Shown here in pieces: positions 13,640 through 25,442 of a stretch of DNA of 64,000 nt (positions are counted from its first letter, which is position 1; each line of letters opens with the position of its first letter). The stretch covers positions 40,958,221-41,022,220 of the forward strand of contig NC_134643.1 in the NCBI RefSeq assembly GCF_030463565.1. Reading direction: 5' to 3'. The notes below the pieces were generated by a model, which saw only the letters and a list, made by a program, of their open reading frames with translations, was not told where the DNA came from and made no database searches. This DNA comes from Pelecanus crispus (lineage: Eukaryota; Chordata; Aves; Pelecaniformes; Pelecanidae). A program made the translations under genes and the position numbers.

Positions 13640-14090
13640 CTAAGGGCACTAAAAGGCCTTAAGTACCCTGACCAGCCTCATCTGAGACTCCTACTCAGGC
13701 ACCTTCTTCCCACAGTGGGAAGAGACTCCTGGGCTCCATTTAAGCTCAGGCCCAGGCCACCAGGATTTGCCTGTGCTGTGTCCTGGGTGAGCCTGTCTTG
13801 GTTGCTCCCTTCTTGGATGAGCCTCAAACCTATATTATAGGTGTAGGTCTACATATAGGTCTCTCTTTCTCTCTCTTGCTCTTCCTGACAAGACTTCCTG
13901 GATGGATCCTGGACTTGATTTGACAACTCACCTTGTGTGATGGCCACCAGGTGTATGACAAAGCCTGTTGCTATCACCAACCTAACCCTGCTCTTGACTG
14001 TGTCCTCACTGGTGGGGCTACCCTTGGCTCCCAGCTCATGATGCCTGGAGGAGTAGACCTGGTCTGATGTGCAGCTCAGGAGGAAAACAA
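13640..14090. repeat. Unclassified GC/CT-rich segment, possible old dispersed repeat
   Basis: Within AT-rich surroundings this block is rich in CCTG, CACC and AGGCC words and has a short CT run (about 13,861-13,878). Its composition and edges look like an inserted repeat, and part reads like phrases seen in avian or reptilian LTR-type repeats, but I cannot name the family. There are no recognisable target-site duplications or terminal repeats. Confidence 0.25.
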
Positions 14091-16542
14091 GGGTTGGATA
14101 AAAGTAGTCTTTTAAAACAGATTTCTTTCAAAAAAATGTTTCCTTCTCTTATTTATGTCTCTGGATTTAATCCAAATCGTTTCAACTTTTAATTTTAACT
14201 ATGTTAAGTTATATTTTCTGTGGTTCGTTGCTGCCTGACTTTTAAAGTATTACATACAGCAAAATACAGGAGTACTTTGACAAAATAAATCTGTTGGTGA
14301 TTAATTTTAGCACAGTCAAATGTCTTTGGAACTGTATTGCTTTTATTTCTTGAAATGCAAGATGTCTAATCTGGTTAAGACAGCAGATTGTCATGCCAAG
14401 TACAGTTGTTATACAGGATTAAGAACTATAGGATTACAGATCCTAATTATAGCCTCTTGTCAGTTTACTATGTCTTAATACATTGTTTTCAACTTCTGAT
14501 TCCACTTGCCATGTCTCTCTTGCAGCCATATTTTTAATGAAGCTTCTGACGCATCTTCTAATTTGCCAAACCTGTATTCTGATAGCACTGCCTGGGTTCT
14601 ATTGCACGTCAGTATTAGCAAATTAAATAATTGTAAAGGTCAGAGCTCTTCAAACTGAACATCTCTGTTCTATGAGGTTTTTCACAACAAACTTCAAATT
14701 ATACTGCTATTTGAATGTTCCACTTCTTGTACTGCTTGGTTTCTTGGCTTTCAGATTGCTTCCAGAAAAGTTGTGGATGGTGATTTTCTGTAGCCATTTC
14801 TGCTGCTTGAGCCCCCTTGTAGTCAGTGTAGATTTACATACTGAAAAGGAATTTAGAAGATATTACTATTTATAGGTAATATATTTACTTTACAATGACT
14901 GGCATTGCTACATTTGGCTTTTCACATCCTCTTTGTCATATTTATTTGCCCTAAATGAACTTCTTGTTTGGTGGATGGTATGGTGAATGTGCCACAGAGA
15001 ACATTATTTGTCGGTGGCTATGTCCTGCAGGACTGGCCAAACAGGATTCTTTCACATTCAGTGGAAAGCTGTCAAGATAATTAACGTGTCAATTATTGAC
15101 TGGAATGTGGCCTAGATTCCTTAACTGACAAATGGGACCAGATCTTGTTTACATTAGTGTTTTGCTGAAGTTCCTCACCATTGCAGCACACGTTTCGGTT
15201 CAGCTGCACTAACAACGATGGAAGTCCATTGTCCAGCCAAGACTGCTGTCATGTGAAGAGTATTTTTTGGCAATCTGATCAGACCACTGGTAAAATGGAG
15301 TCTTGTTTATTGTAGCTTTCCAACATTTTGCTTACTGCTTTTCAAGACGTAGAAAACAGAAAACACTACAGACCAGGACTTGAAAAGGAAAAAACTGAAG
15401 GCTGCGTGTTAACCTCTGAAAAGCCAGAAAATTGCCTGAACTATCCTGGTTGTGTCAGGGTGGCAGTGATGATGGCTTAAGGACATAGGCAAGCCAAGAT
15501 GAGAGGTGGTAGTAGTAGTAATAGTATCTCTTTGTCAGACAAACCAGTAGAGCTGGAAAAAACACATCTTTTTAGCAGGTGAGCCCTATTTTAGCTCTAT
15601 GTGTGGCCTTATTTCACAACTCTTGTGCATATAAATTAAAGTTCAGTCTTTAATTATTATATCCACTAGGCAGGCTCGGCACCTGATTTTGGGCAGTGCA
15701 TGCCCCATGAGTCAAAATCACTGGATAATGATCTGGCATAAGTCTCATTTTCTCATTTTTAATTGTGTAATCCTGTACCTTTGTTGCTATACACCATTAA
15801 ATACAGAATTATTAACTCACTTGTGTTTTTTCTTGGTAACAAAACGTTCAGACTTTAATAGCCTTGTCCTCGCCTGCCCTCGAACAGAAGCAGCGTTTTG
15901 ACCCTCTCTTCCAGGTGACGAGCGGAGGTACAGAAATGTGGGCTGACGTTGCCTGAAGCTACGAGCGTTTGCAGCCTCCCTTCTCGTGAAACGCGGTGCG
16001 TGGCAGGGCACGACTGCTGTCCTGTGCCAGCCGTGAGCCTCCAGTACCTTTCCAGCCAGGCCCTGAGGAAACAATCTAAGAGCATTTCGTGGTCACAGCG
16101 TTCACCGTGGGCCGCCCCGGTGCCGCTGGCAGCGGAGGGATGGAGGCTGCCCCGACCCATGCGCCCCGGCTGTGTAACGCGCCTGCCTGCCCTCAGCCTC
16201 AGGCCTCTTGCCAGCCCTTCTGGCCCCTGAAACCCAGCTGTCCGTTGGCAGCGTGGCTGACCACCGGGAGGGCGGAGGGAAAGCCTCCCTGAGACGGTCC
16301 CCTCAAGTACTTTGGGTCACCGGTGGGTACTTTCGAGGGCAGGCAGTGAGGCCTAGGCACCACCGCTGGCAGGAGGCGGCTCTGGCTGGCCTCGTAGCCC
16401 GGCTCCTTGGGTGCCACCGGGTCTCCGGAGGGGCACAGCCTCTACCCCGGCCGCGGCGGAGGCTGCCGGGGGCCGCGGGTCCGGCACCGCCGGGCCCCTC
16501 CGGTAGCGCCGGGCCGGCGCCCGGGGGCGGTTACCCCCACCC

Positions 16543-16557
16543 CCGCTAGGGGGCGGC
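16543..16557 (+). promoter_or_regulatory. CTCF-like core motif
   Basis: CCGCTAGGGGGCGGC closely matches the CTCF core (CC-N-C-YAG-RKGGC-RS type). It sits about 50 bp upstream of the NRF-1 palindrome. CTCF often marks vertebrate CpG-island promoters and domain borders. Binding is inferred from the motif only. Confidence 0.5.
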
Positions 16558-16605
16558 GGGGGTCGCGCACACCTGCCCCCCCCGCCGCGGGCGCTGCGCG
16601 GCGGG

Positions 16606-16615
16606 GCGCATGCGC
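16606..16615. promoter_or_regulatory. NRF-1 palindrome GCGCATGCGC
   Basis: A perfect 10-bp match to the NRF-1 consensus. NRF-1 sites are typically found within about 100 bp of the start site in CpG-island promoters. Here it is about 90 bp before the best splice donor of the island, so it probably marks the core promoter of RAB3IP. Confidence 0.65.
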
Positions 16616-16619
16616 GGCG

Positions 16620-16696
16620 GCTGCCCGGCGCCCCGCCCCCGGCTTGGCGGAGGGACGCGGTGCGGCGGCGGCGGCCGCTCTCGCTGGGCTCGGCAG
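16620..16696 (+). other. RAB3IP: Candidate RAB3IP non-coding exon 1 (5' border unknown)
   Basis: The strongest splice donor in the island is CAG followed by GTACGG at 16,697. It is just downstream of the NRF-1 palindrome, so a transcript starting near 16,620-16,650 would give a short 5'UTR exon that splices to 25,173. The start shown is only a guess. Other possible donors exist (for example near 17,467), so this first exon or an alternative one remains to be placed by RNA data. Confidence 0.4.
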
Positions 16697-16732
16697 GTAC
16701 GGTGGTGGCGGGGTGCGCGGCCCCGGCGCCGC

Positions 16733-16751
16733 GGGGGGGAGGAAGGGAGGA

Positions 16752-16794
<43 letters not shown>

Positions 16795-16797
16795 GGG
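16733..16797 (+). repeat. 65-nt pure purine tract with (AAAG)11
   Basis: An unbroken run of purines on the + strand. It starts with a G-rich part, continues as eleven AAAG units (16,751-16,794) and ends in GGG. It lies in the CpG island just after the candidate exon-1 donor. Such mirror-symmetric purine tracts can form triplex (H-)DNA and are length-unstable. Confidence 0.9.
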
Positions 16798-19700
16798 CGG
16801 CCGGCCGGCCGGGCCGCGGCTCCCCGATGGCGCCGCCGCACCTGCCTGGCGCCGCGCTCCCCGGAGCCTGTGCCCGGGCGGGCGGTGCCGGCGCCCGCCT
16901 GGGAGGGCTGCCCCTTGCCGGGGCGCGGTGGCCGGGGGCGGGCGGGCTTCCCCGCCTCGGAGCCGCCGCCCGCCCGCTCTGGCCGCCCCGGCTGGGGGGG
17001 GGGGGCACCCCCCGCAAGGGCGCGGGGGCAGGTGGCGGCCCGGGCTGTGCCGTGGCGGCGGGAAGGCGGCGCTGGCCCGGGCGCCCCCGGCTCCGTCGGG
17101 GTTTGCGCGGGTGCGGAGGGGGCAGCCGGCGGCAGGGACGCGCTTGGCCCCCAACGCAGCCGCGGTCCAAGCCGGAACCGGGCAAAAGTAGTTCTCGGGG
17201 GTCACCCCGGGAAGTGTCGGGCGCGCCTGCCCCGGGAGAGCCGCCAGCGGCGGTGGACAAAGAGGCGTCGCGCTGGCGGGGCCGGCGGCCCGGGGCAGCC
17301 GTCCGCCCCTCAGGGCTGCCCGCGCGGGGACGGCGGCCCTGCCCGGGCCTCGTAGGGCCGGTGGGGAGGGCGTCCGGGCGGGAGCGACGAGAGCGAGGAG
17401 AGGGGCCTTGAGAGACGGGGCTGAGCCGGTGCCGAAATCTTCTTCTCCGCTCGCAAACCTCTGGGGAGGTGCGGCGGTAGGGGAGAGCGCCGAGGGGGGC
17501 GGCGGGGGGCGGGCCCCCCCGGTGGGTTCACAAAGTTCGGCCGGGGCGGCGGTGCCGAGCAGCAGCGGCGCGCTTGGAGCCCGGAGCGGGTTCTGCTTCG
17601 CGGGGCGGCGGAGCTGCGCTCGCCGGTAGCGGGTCTGCTTGCTCTGAGGTCTTCGAGCAGTAAATATCGGGGTTAATACCCGGCCTCCGCTAAGTAGCCT
17701 CGTAAGCTGTAGTAGTTAAGTAGCAGGGATTTCAGTTAACCTTAATTTCGTGAGGCAGTAGGGGATAAGGCGCAGAAAGGAAATTCTGGTTGCGAGTTGA
17801 TTGCGAGTGATGATGACCTGCGCAGAAATTTGCGCTGCCTGCCTAGGTGCTGATGCTCCGCTAGTTCCCGAGAGTCGCCGGGCTCTGGGAGCGGGGGAAC
17901 ACCGAGTGGCCAAATCCTTAAGGATACCCTCAGTGCTCCCCTTGCTGAGAAAAAGCAACAGTGCTTTCATCGGTTTGAGAGGGTGGTCTGTTTCCTTTGC
18001 AGGTAGAGTCCTGTAGGCTTTATATTGCCTGATTTGTTTGCCGTGTTCATTTCTAAGCATGTTCTTAGGGAAGTCTCAAAACCAGTGATCTAGATAGCTA
18101 AAATAATTAATCTTCCCCAGACTTCCCATAAGTGTGAAATTATCAGCTTCTCTTTTGAAGCAGATGTAAGGTTATTCAGTCTAGAAGCATGTATTGGCAG
18201 CTACCATCTGTTCAAATATTTGTATATTTTGTATAAAATATAGGGCAAAACCTGAGGTCTTGTTGTTTTAATGTTTTTATTGTTTTTGTTATAGAGCTGT
18301 TTAATGAGTTCTAGGGAGGGTTTAAGTCAGGCCTTTCTGTATTTGTGTCTTGGCAGTCATTCTTCTGTGCTTGGTTAATGTTACCTAGTGAGCAAAGAAG
18401 GATAAATAATTTACCATTCTCATTATGCTTTTAATAAATAACAAATGGGAGTGCACCTCGCAGCTGCGACTGAAATATCCTTCTTGTTACAGTGTATTTA
18501 AAGGGGATTTTTTTTTTTCTGTAGGAAAACAGTCACAATAAGCCTTTTGATTATAGACTGCAGCTATCTTCATAGCTTTTATTGACTTGATTTAAAATTC
18601 ATGTGAAATGCCAAATGAGCTGGTCTCTCACTGTTCTACTTACGTTTATGGATTTTCCCAGAAAAGAAACGTGTACTTTGGATTTTTATTTTTAAGACCC
18701 TTTTTAATGTGGCATTTAAAATCTTGTCCATTGTGACTTGACTAAAACTTGTGTTAGGCACTTTAATTATGCTTAATAATATACTAAACTTTTTTTCCAG
18801 AAATTAAGAAATTGTTTCTTTAAATGCATTTGCAGATACATTTAGAAAGCTTTACATACCATGAAAATTGTGATAAGTTTTACTTAAGCTTACTAATTGA
18901 ATATTTTCATTGTTAACTGAAAATGAGAGGGTCTTTAAGTCCAAGTCTTGGCAAGTATGACACTGCAGTCACAGTCACTGTGGTCAGGCTTAAACCTGAG
19001 ATGCGGTTGTGAAGTTGTTTCCAAGATAAGGCAGAACAATCCTCTGTCTTCAAAAGAACAGCATCTGCAAAGAGAATCATATTTGCAGTTCAGTTGACTT
19101 GGTCTAGAGAGTCTCTGTGAACCGAATAGCATTCTTTGAATATTTGTTTACAATAAAAGTTTGCAGTATTCTACCTTGCAAAGCACTGATTTTTCTCTCT
19201 AGTAAGAGGTGTACTATCTACCAGACTCTAAACCATGTTTATTTATATGTTTCACAAACACTTCATAAATATAGGTCATTGAATCTGGTGTGCTGCTTGT
19301 TTCTGTAAGAGAGACACTTGCTGTCTGCACCTATATTTTTCTAGTTGAACACATCCCCATAATCAAGTTTTCAAAAGAGTGGGATTTTATTGTCAGTTCA
19401 GCAAAACAAAAATGCCTTTAACTTTATCAAATCTTGCTATCAAATAGACTACGCTTCTTTTGAAACAGTGTGAAATAGTGTTTTGGATGTCTAATGTGAG
19501 AGTAAAGAGTAGAAAAAGACTCACATCATAGTATTATATGGCAACACTAATGGGAATGCAATAGAAAAATATTCTCATGTTGAACCAAGTGTGGTTTTGC
19601 TAGTTCTTAAATTCTGTAGACTTGCCTAACTTACACTTTACCTTCTATTTACCATCTTGCTGAACTTACCATCTGTTGGTAAATACGTACTGCAAGGTCA

Positions 19701-22343
19701 CTCGCAAATAAAAGCAGAGTATGTAAAGACTGGAGTAGTTCAGTGCTTTCTTTTCTCTTGTATCTTACTGTCTCCAGAAAAAAATCTGTTGCGTATTTGG
19801 GCTTCTGAAGTAGAAAATTCTATCATAATTGCAAAATTGTAAAGGTGGGAATTGTTTTTTGCAAGCCTTATGGGAATTCCTGTGCCAAATCTTGAATTGT
19901 GTTTGTGCAATGAACTGGCATTGATAACAGTGTTTAAACTGCCTTGAATTCTGTGGCTACGCTTAAATATAAAACAGTGTGTGTGTGTGGGGTGAGAGAA
20001 ATCCACCCAACGTCTTTGTCCTGTGCCAACATGTGATGAATCTCTCATACTGGATAGGTGTAATTGAATTGGTTTTGAGCTTTAAATTAATGTCCATATA
20101 TGCGTTACAACAATTTTACTTTTTAAATTGCCTGCTTGCATCTGATAGGTATAGGTATGGAGTAGCAGTACTTGATTGGACTGCTTCTTTAAAAGGCATT
20201 TATTAGTCCACTACTCTAATTCCCTACGGAGTTCTTTAGAGCTTAAACCATATTACATTCCAGACTGTATAATGCTAAATATTTAAAAACTTTTGTTTTT
20301 TTTAAACCCACTGAGAAGAATGCAAGCTCAGTGGTGGGCTTATGTCAGTCCTTTTGTGGAACTGCTACAAAAAATCCGCTTTCTTATTCCCTCCCAAACT
20401 AACTGAAGCAGATGTTGGAGTCTAATAAATGAAGTCCTTGAGACTTTATTACATTTTGAAAGGCCTGCTGCGTGAAGATTAAAATGCTGTAGCTAATAGG
20501 CACCTTTTTTTGGTAAATGCTAACTGGAATTTACTTTTTGTCAAAATGTTTAGAAACAGTAACTTCTTTTTCCTTATGTGATTTTTTTTCACTTGAGCAG
20601 GTAACTGTTCTGTTGTGATGGTGCTCTTTACTATTAAAGCTAAAAATGAGATTTTTGATGTGTGAAATGTTTGGTGTTGGTGTTGCTTTTAAATAAGCCA
20701 TAATGATTAGGAGATTGTTCAAAGTTGTCATCTTCAACCTGTCTTGTCTTTAAAAGCAATCTCTGAAAGACAAACTCCAGAGTTTGTAGTAGGTGGTGGT
20801 TTTCAACAATACATTTTTTTTTTCCCCCCAAAAGAAAACAAGCCACAATAAATTACTGCTTTTCAGGGAGCTTGTTAGTATTTAGCTATTGACTGCTTTG
20901 ATTCAGACAAGTAGCTGAACCCCTCTTAGAGTAATAACAGGAAAATTAGATTAAGCGTTTTGATTTGCTGTTGAAAATGTTCACAGTTCTTGCTTCCTGT
21001 TAGAAGCTGTAGAAACGTGTTAAACTGACTGTTGTTAAACTGATTTCTTTGTAGTATATTTTTGTTTAATATTAGATAAAATAACAGATTTGAGCATAGT
21101 TTCCTCATGAAGTTATGTGGGCAGTCAGCCGTGCGAGTGTGGCAATGGAGAGGTAATAAAAAGCTGCAATGTTTTGACAGCTTCCACCAAATTTGCATTA
21201 TTTCAGGATGAAAGTATAAGGAAATTAATTTATTTTGTTGTTTCATCCTGATTTATTACAGTACCTGAATTTTGTACGTCATCCAAATTGCATACTCTCA
21301 ACTGAGACAAAAATAATCATGTATTTGGTAGGCACTAATGCTATTCCACGCTTTCACCATATATTAATGTGGTAGAAAAAGTATTAAGAAAATTCATGAT
21401 TTTATTCAATGAGTGTGCTGCCCTGGAATGTCAGAATATCAGCTTTTGTTCACAGTAGCAGAAGTACTGCTACAGAGTGCTGTGTCAACACTGTGGGGTT
21501 TTTTTACACACCGTCGGCTTGGCTCCTAGTAAAGCTCTCCGCTTACCATGCGCTTCGTGTTCCTTCACAGCAAGGCTGTTCATTGCTGCCTTAGTCAATA
21601 ATATGACCCCCCCCCAGCTTTAACCAAGCCTGTAATCTTTAATGACACTGAAATTTAATGTAGGTTTTCCCCCCCTCCTTTTGTTTACAGTTACTTTGAA
21701 GAGTTCATTCCCAAGAGAGCTTTTATTTTTAGGACTGCCTTGCTTTTTGCATGTACGTTTGGTTTCATTAATGCATAACGTGTGTTCAGCTGATGTCTTG
21801 TTAACAATGTAATGGTGTTGGTGAGTCTTGAAACTGAGATACTGAATAAGGGCTTCTTTGTCATGTATGGGTGGTGTACCCAGCTTCTGCCTGCTTACTG
21901 CTAAGTGAGAAGTAACACTAGGAAAGAAAAAAGTTGTGAATGGAAAGTGTTTTACACAGATGGTATGCTTATGAGTGCCCATTTGACAGGCTATGGGGAA
22001 AGTTTAGCTGAGGGACTTTATTTTCAGCTCTTCCAGGAATAACTTGTATAACTTTTTTACTTACTGTATCAAAAAGAGCTTGTTTTTTGATAACTGAGAA
22101 GACATGCATGGATTTATTTACTCATAAATCTCTCTTGTCCATTTAGGCTGAGATTGATATTTAATGTGTAAGCAAAGTGATAGTCTTGTAAATAAAATTC
22201 CATAATCTTTTGGGATTGGTTTTTTTTTCTGGGGGGAACTGTTAAAAACACTGCAGGATATAGGCAGGTTAGGTGGAAAAGCTGTAGGAAGGGAATTAAG
22301 TAGAACATTTCTTAAAGGTCTAGGACCATGTAGGTAGGACAGA

Positions 22344-22376
22344 TTTTTTTTTTAATTTTTTTTTTTTTTTTTTTTT
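22344..22376. repeat. Poly(T) low-complexity run
   Basis: Two T runs interrupted only by AA. No recognisable SINE or processed copy is attached on either side, so it is called as simple repeat only. Confidence 0.85.
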
Positions 22377-25180
22377 ACAAACATACTACTTTGCTTATCG
22401 TAGATTGATGTGATGGTCTGGAGGGGGAGCTAGTAATACATTTGAACATTTGGAAGACCATAAGCAGGCTTCTAATAATTTTTCTCTGTGTGAGCCAGTG
22501 TGACATTCTGCACTTCATAAAGTAGCTGATTTTGTGTAAATTATCATAAAGATATGGAATGGTGCATTTTTGAGCCTATCACTTGATGTACTTAAAGTAT
22601 TTGCTCCAAACAGATCACCCTAAGATTTGTACAGAAATAATAAAATACATTAAAAACTGACAAATTTTTCATGAGCCTTTTTTTCTTGGAAATGGCTAAA
22701 TAGTATTTTTAAAAAATCAGTTTGGGGAAGACAAACTTTCATAGAAAATTTCAGCCCAATGGGCTATGCAACTGAAAACAACCAGTGGTACTGGTGATGT
22801 GAAATACTATGGTACCACTATTGAACATCAAGTCAGATTGTGAGTTTTCAGTGGAACTATGAATGTGTCTTTCAAACTTGAAATGGAAACTAGTCAACAG
22901 AAGGGAAGATGTGGCAGAAGAGCTGTTCCCGTTTTGCTCTCAGCTACGTTCTCAGTCTTTGCTTCTGTTGGGTGGTCTTTGGTGCGCTTTCCTAGGTGCT
23001 TTAGGCATAGAAAAGGGAAGGCATCTGGGCAGCCTTTCTACATCCCTTTTCAGAAGCCTGCATCTTCTATTAATTGTGAAGACTGGAATCCAAAGAATCG
23101 GGAATGTGAAGAGACATCTTGGCAGCGTTGCCAGTATGGTAGTATTGGGTATGGCTTACTTGGTGGTCGAAAAAGAGGAGAGTGGTGGGAACAGTGAAAG
23201 CGAATGTGTTTGTGTAGATGTGAGCCTGACTGAGACTGGCGAGATGGATAGTTTTCAGCTGGGCTGATGAACTTTAAAGGACTGTTTCTGCAATTTTATT
23301 TTTTCAAGATGGCAGTATTTTAGCTTATTAAATGTAAAACAATGACATGTAATAGTTGCACTGTAGAGCTGAAAACATTTTTGAAATGTAACCTTGAAGA
23401 AATGTCCTGTAGCTCTGGCAGTCCCTCTGTTTAAATTTGTTGACTCAACAGTCTTTATCATCATGTAATTAAATGCTTATAATGGTTAAGAAGAACTATA
23501 CAGAAAACAAACAAGAATATTTTTCAGACTTGCTTAAACTTGAAAATAAGCTGTTCATCTCTGTGTTATGGTAGAAAAGTTCCAAAGCACAAAACTGTGA
23601 CAGTTTTTTTTCGTGTAAATCATGTTTGTGCAACTGCTGTTGATAGTTAAAAATAAAACAAATTTCTGCATAAAACAGAAAAAAAACCCCTAAACCCCAA
23701 CCCCCCAAAACATCCCTTTCTATTCCTGTAAGGTTCTTTTTGTCCCTTTGGTCTGGGAAGTTTCTTAGAGGTGGTTGATTTTTTGGGGGGTTGGCAATTA
23801 ACAGAGACAGAGAAAAAATAACAACATATTCTTGCTTTCTGAACAAGTGAATTTCTTCCATGTGTGCCTGATAATGTGGTAAACAATACGAATGTATACA
23901 TGCTCAGTAAAATACTTGAGGCACAGACCAGTTTTGAATGGTGTTCTTTGAGTTTAAGATGACCAAAAAGTATTGCTATAACTAAAACATTACTGCATGT
24001 GCTAATCTGAGGATTCCATTCTTGGTATTTTCTGTGTTTTTTATGAAGTAGGTAATGAACTGAACGTACATGTAAGTAGATTACATCATCTCTTCATGGC
24101 TACCACCATCATCTTTCTAGATCTTCTCTCTGCGTTGTTGTTTTAGATGTAAGATCCGAGCAGATTTCTCTGTAAAATGCAATGTATTATTTCATTTAGA
24201 TGCTATACTTCTTTTTTTGCATGTTAAGTACCTTTGTGAAGCCTTAATTTTCTCTCATCTTTATTTATATAACATAGAAAATGTTTTTTTACAGTGAATA
24301 ACCACTGCTAAGTAATTCCTTCACAAATTTCTCCATACTACTTCCAATTTATAATTTTGAATCATGCAAAGATTTTTGTGATCTCTGATAAACTGCTGGA
24401 AAATAGGAGCTTTCTATTTGGGCTTGTAAAATTCACGTGTTGTACTTGTTTTCTGTTGATCTTATGAAAAACATATGGAAATAAAAAAATATCAAAAGAT
24501 ACTGTCAGTTAAATTGCCAATTCATGGTACACTTTTACCTGTAATATATTTTTTGTATGATACTTATTCACAATTGTCATCATCACTTAATCATGTGATG
24601 TATTAAATACACATCATCATACTTCATCAGAAGTCTTATTGGCTAGTTCTGTCATTTCAGTGAACTGTGACAAGATCAGATGTATAATTTAACCAAAACT
24701 GCTATGGACTGTAATTTATTTAAAGGTTCACTGATTTCTTTCTCTAGATAATTTGCTTTGCTTTGTTGAGATTAAAAGAGGAAGCTTTAGGTTTTAAATC
24801 CCCCCCGCCCCCGGTTCCCAGGTCTCCCTGTCTTTCATTAATGTAATATATTTGTGTTTTGATGCAAAACAGCTCTAGGCTATATTAATGATGACTCGAT
24901 GACTTTGTTTTATGATATTGACTGTTCTTGATTTCATCATCCCATTTAGATGTGGAGTCTGCTATTAGATCTTCTGGACTCAACAGTCCAATGTGTGGAA
25001 GAAACATTTTTGGTGGTTGAAGTTGATACTTTTGCAAGATCAGTACACAGTTTCCATTATATCATGAAGTATTCTGAACATACTTGTCTGGGTGGTTTTT
25101 TAATTTAGATAGTTGTCAGATACAATTAAATATTTCCCATCTGCATTCTAATAATGTGATTATTTAATTCAGGGTTTCAT

Positions 25181-25234
25181 ATGATGAGGCTTTTATTATG
25201 GCCAGTGACCCCTTGGAAGGCTTTCATGAAGTGA
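25181..25234 (+). promoter_or_regulatory. RAB3IP: Upstream ORF overlapping the RAB3IP start codon
   Basis: Two adjacent ATGs (25,181 and 25,184) lie in the same exon, just 5' of the RAB3IP start at 25,198, in a different frame. The frame runs 17 codons and ends at TGA 25,232-25,234, inside the RAB3IP coding sequence. The first ATG has a weak context (C at -3); the second has A at -3 but lacks G at +4. RAB3IP's own ATG has A at -3 and G at +4, so leaky scanning could still reach it. Such an overlapping uORF normally lowers translation of the main frame. Confidence 0.6.
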
Positions 25235-25442
25235 ACCTCGCTTCGCCTACAACACCAGATCTTCTTGGAGTAAATGAGCCAGGGACTCAGGAACAAACTA
25301 CCTCACCCAGTGTTATCTACCGACCTTCTGTTGTGTCCTCCACACCAATCCAACCCAATGCATTAAATGTTTCTGACCTTCCCACACAACCTGTTTATTC
25401 ATCTCCCAGACAGCTGAATTGTGGAGAAGCGTCAGGTGTCAG
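25198..25442 (+). CDS. RAB3IP: RAB3IP coding exon 1 (residues 1-82)
   Basis: The exon itself begins at 25,173 after TTTAATTCAG, with 25 nt of 5'UTR before the ATG. It ends AG|GTAAGT at 25,442, leaving two bases of a serine codon. It encodes the acidic, Pro/Ser-rich N-terminal tail with the motif [10 protein letters not shown], followed by [14 protein letters not shown] and [15 protein letters not shown]. In mammals this tail carries ERK-phosphorylated SP sites and is regulatory; those two roles are family knowledge. Confidence 0.97.

Larger units (their letters stand above)
1..16100. other. Intergenic region upstream of RAB3IP, no gene recognised
   Basis: I read both strands for exon-like sequence and recognise no protein-coding exon. 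Open frames here are short (130 codons at most), overlap each other on opposite strands, and show no family signature. In human the next gene upstream of RAB3IP is BEST3, on the opposite strand. I looked for its conserved N-terminal coding exon on the minus strand and did not find it, so it probably lies left of the window. What can be seen are CR1 pieces (about 10.18-10.24 and 11.25-12.1 kb), an LTR-like fragment near 10.8 kb, a (AGC)7 run at 2418-2438, a TAG/TAA microsatellite at 8170-8214, a GC-rich patch at 4.55-5.06 kb, and an unclassified C/T-rich segment at about 13.64-14.09 kb. Regulatory elements may be present but cannot be shown from one sequence. Confidence 0.7.
16100..17650. promoter_or_regulatory. 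RAB3IP: CpG island, probable RAB3IP promoter
   Basis: About 1.5 kb of very GC-rich, CpG-dense DNA stands out sharply from AT-rich flanks and lies upstream of the RAB3IP coding exons with no other gene between. It contains several GC boxes (for example GGGGCGG near 16,524 and CCCCGCCCCC near 16,631), a CTCF-like core, a perfect NRF-1 palindrome and no obvious TATA box. This is the usual architecture of a broad housekeeping promoter. RAB3IP is widely expressed in vertebrates and has non-coding first exons, which fits. Long open frames in this block on both strands are composition artefacts. Confidence 0.8.
16697..25172 (+). other. RAB3IP: RAB3IP intron 1 (from the candidate exon-1 donor)
   Basis: After the CpG island this is AT-rich sequence ending in the acceptor TTTAATTCAG at 25,163-25,172. 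I see no conserved coding exon. It holds several homopolymer runs (T-rich 22,344-22,376; C9 near 21,607) and an A/C-rich low-complexity patch near 23,680-23,715. The open frames at 22,859-23,267 overlap each other in two frames and match nothing I recognise. Alternative non-coding exons could be present but cannot be called from sequence alone. Confidence 0.6.

Noticed and set aside
16407-17411. Open frames of 190-334 codons on both strands in the CpG island
   Set aside because: They overlap in all frames, are built of Gly/Arg/Pro/Ala from GC-rich DNA, run through the (AAAG)n repeat as KKERKKERK or LSFFLSFF, and show no domain. GC-rich DNA lacks stop codons by chance.
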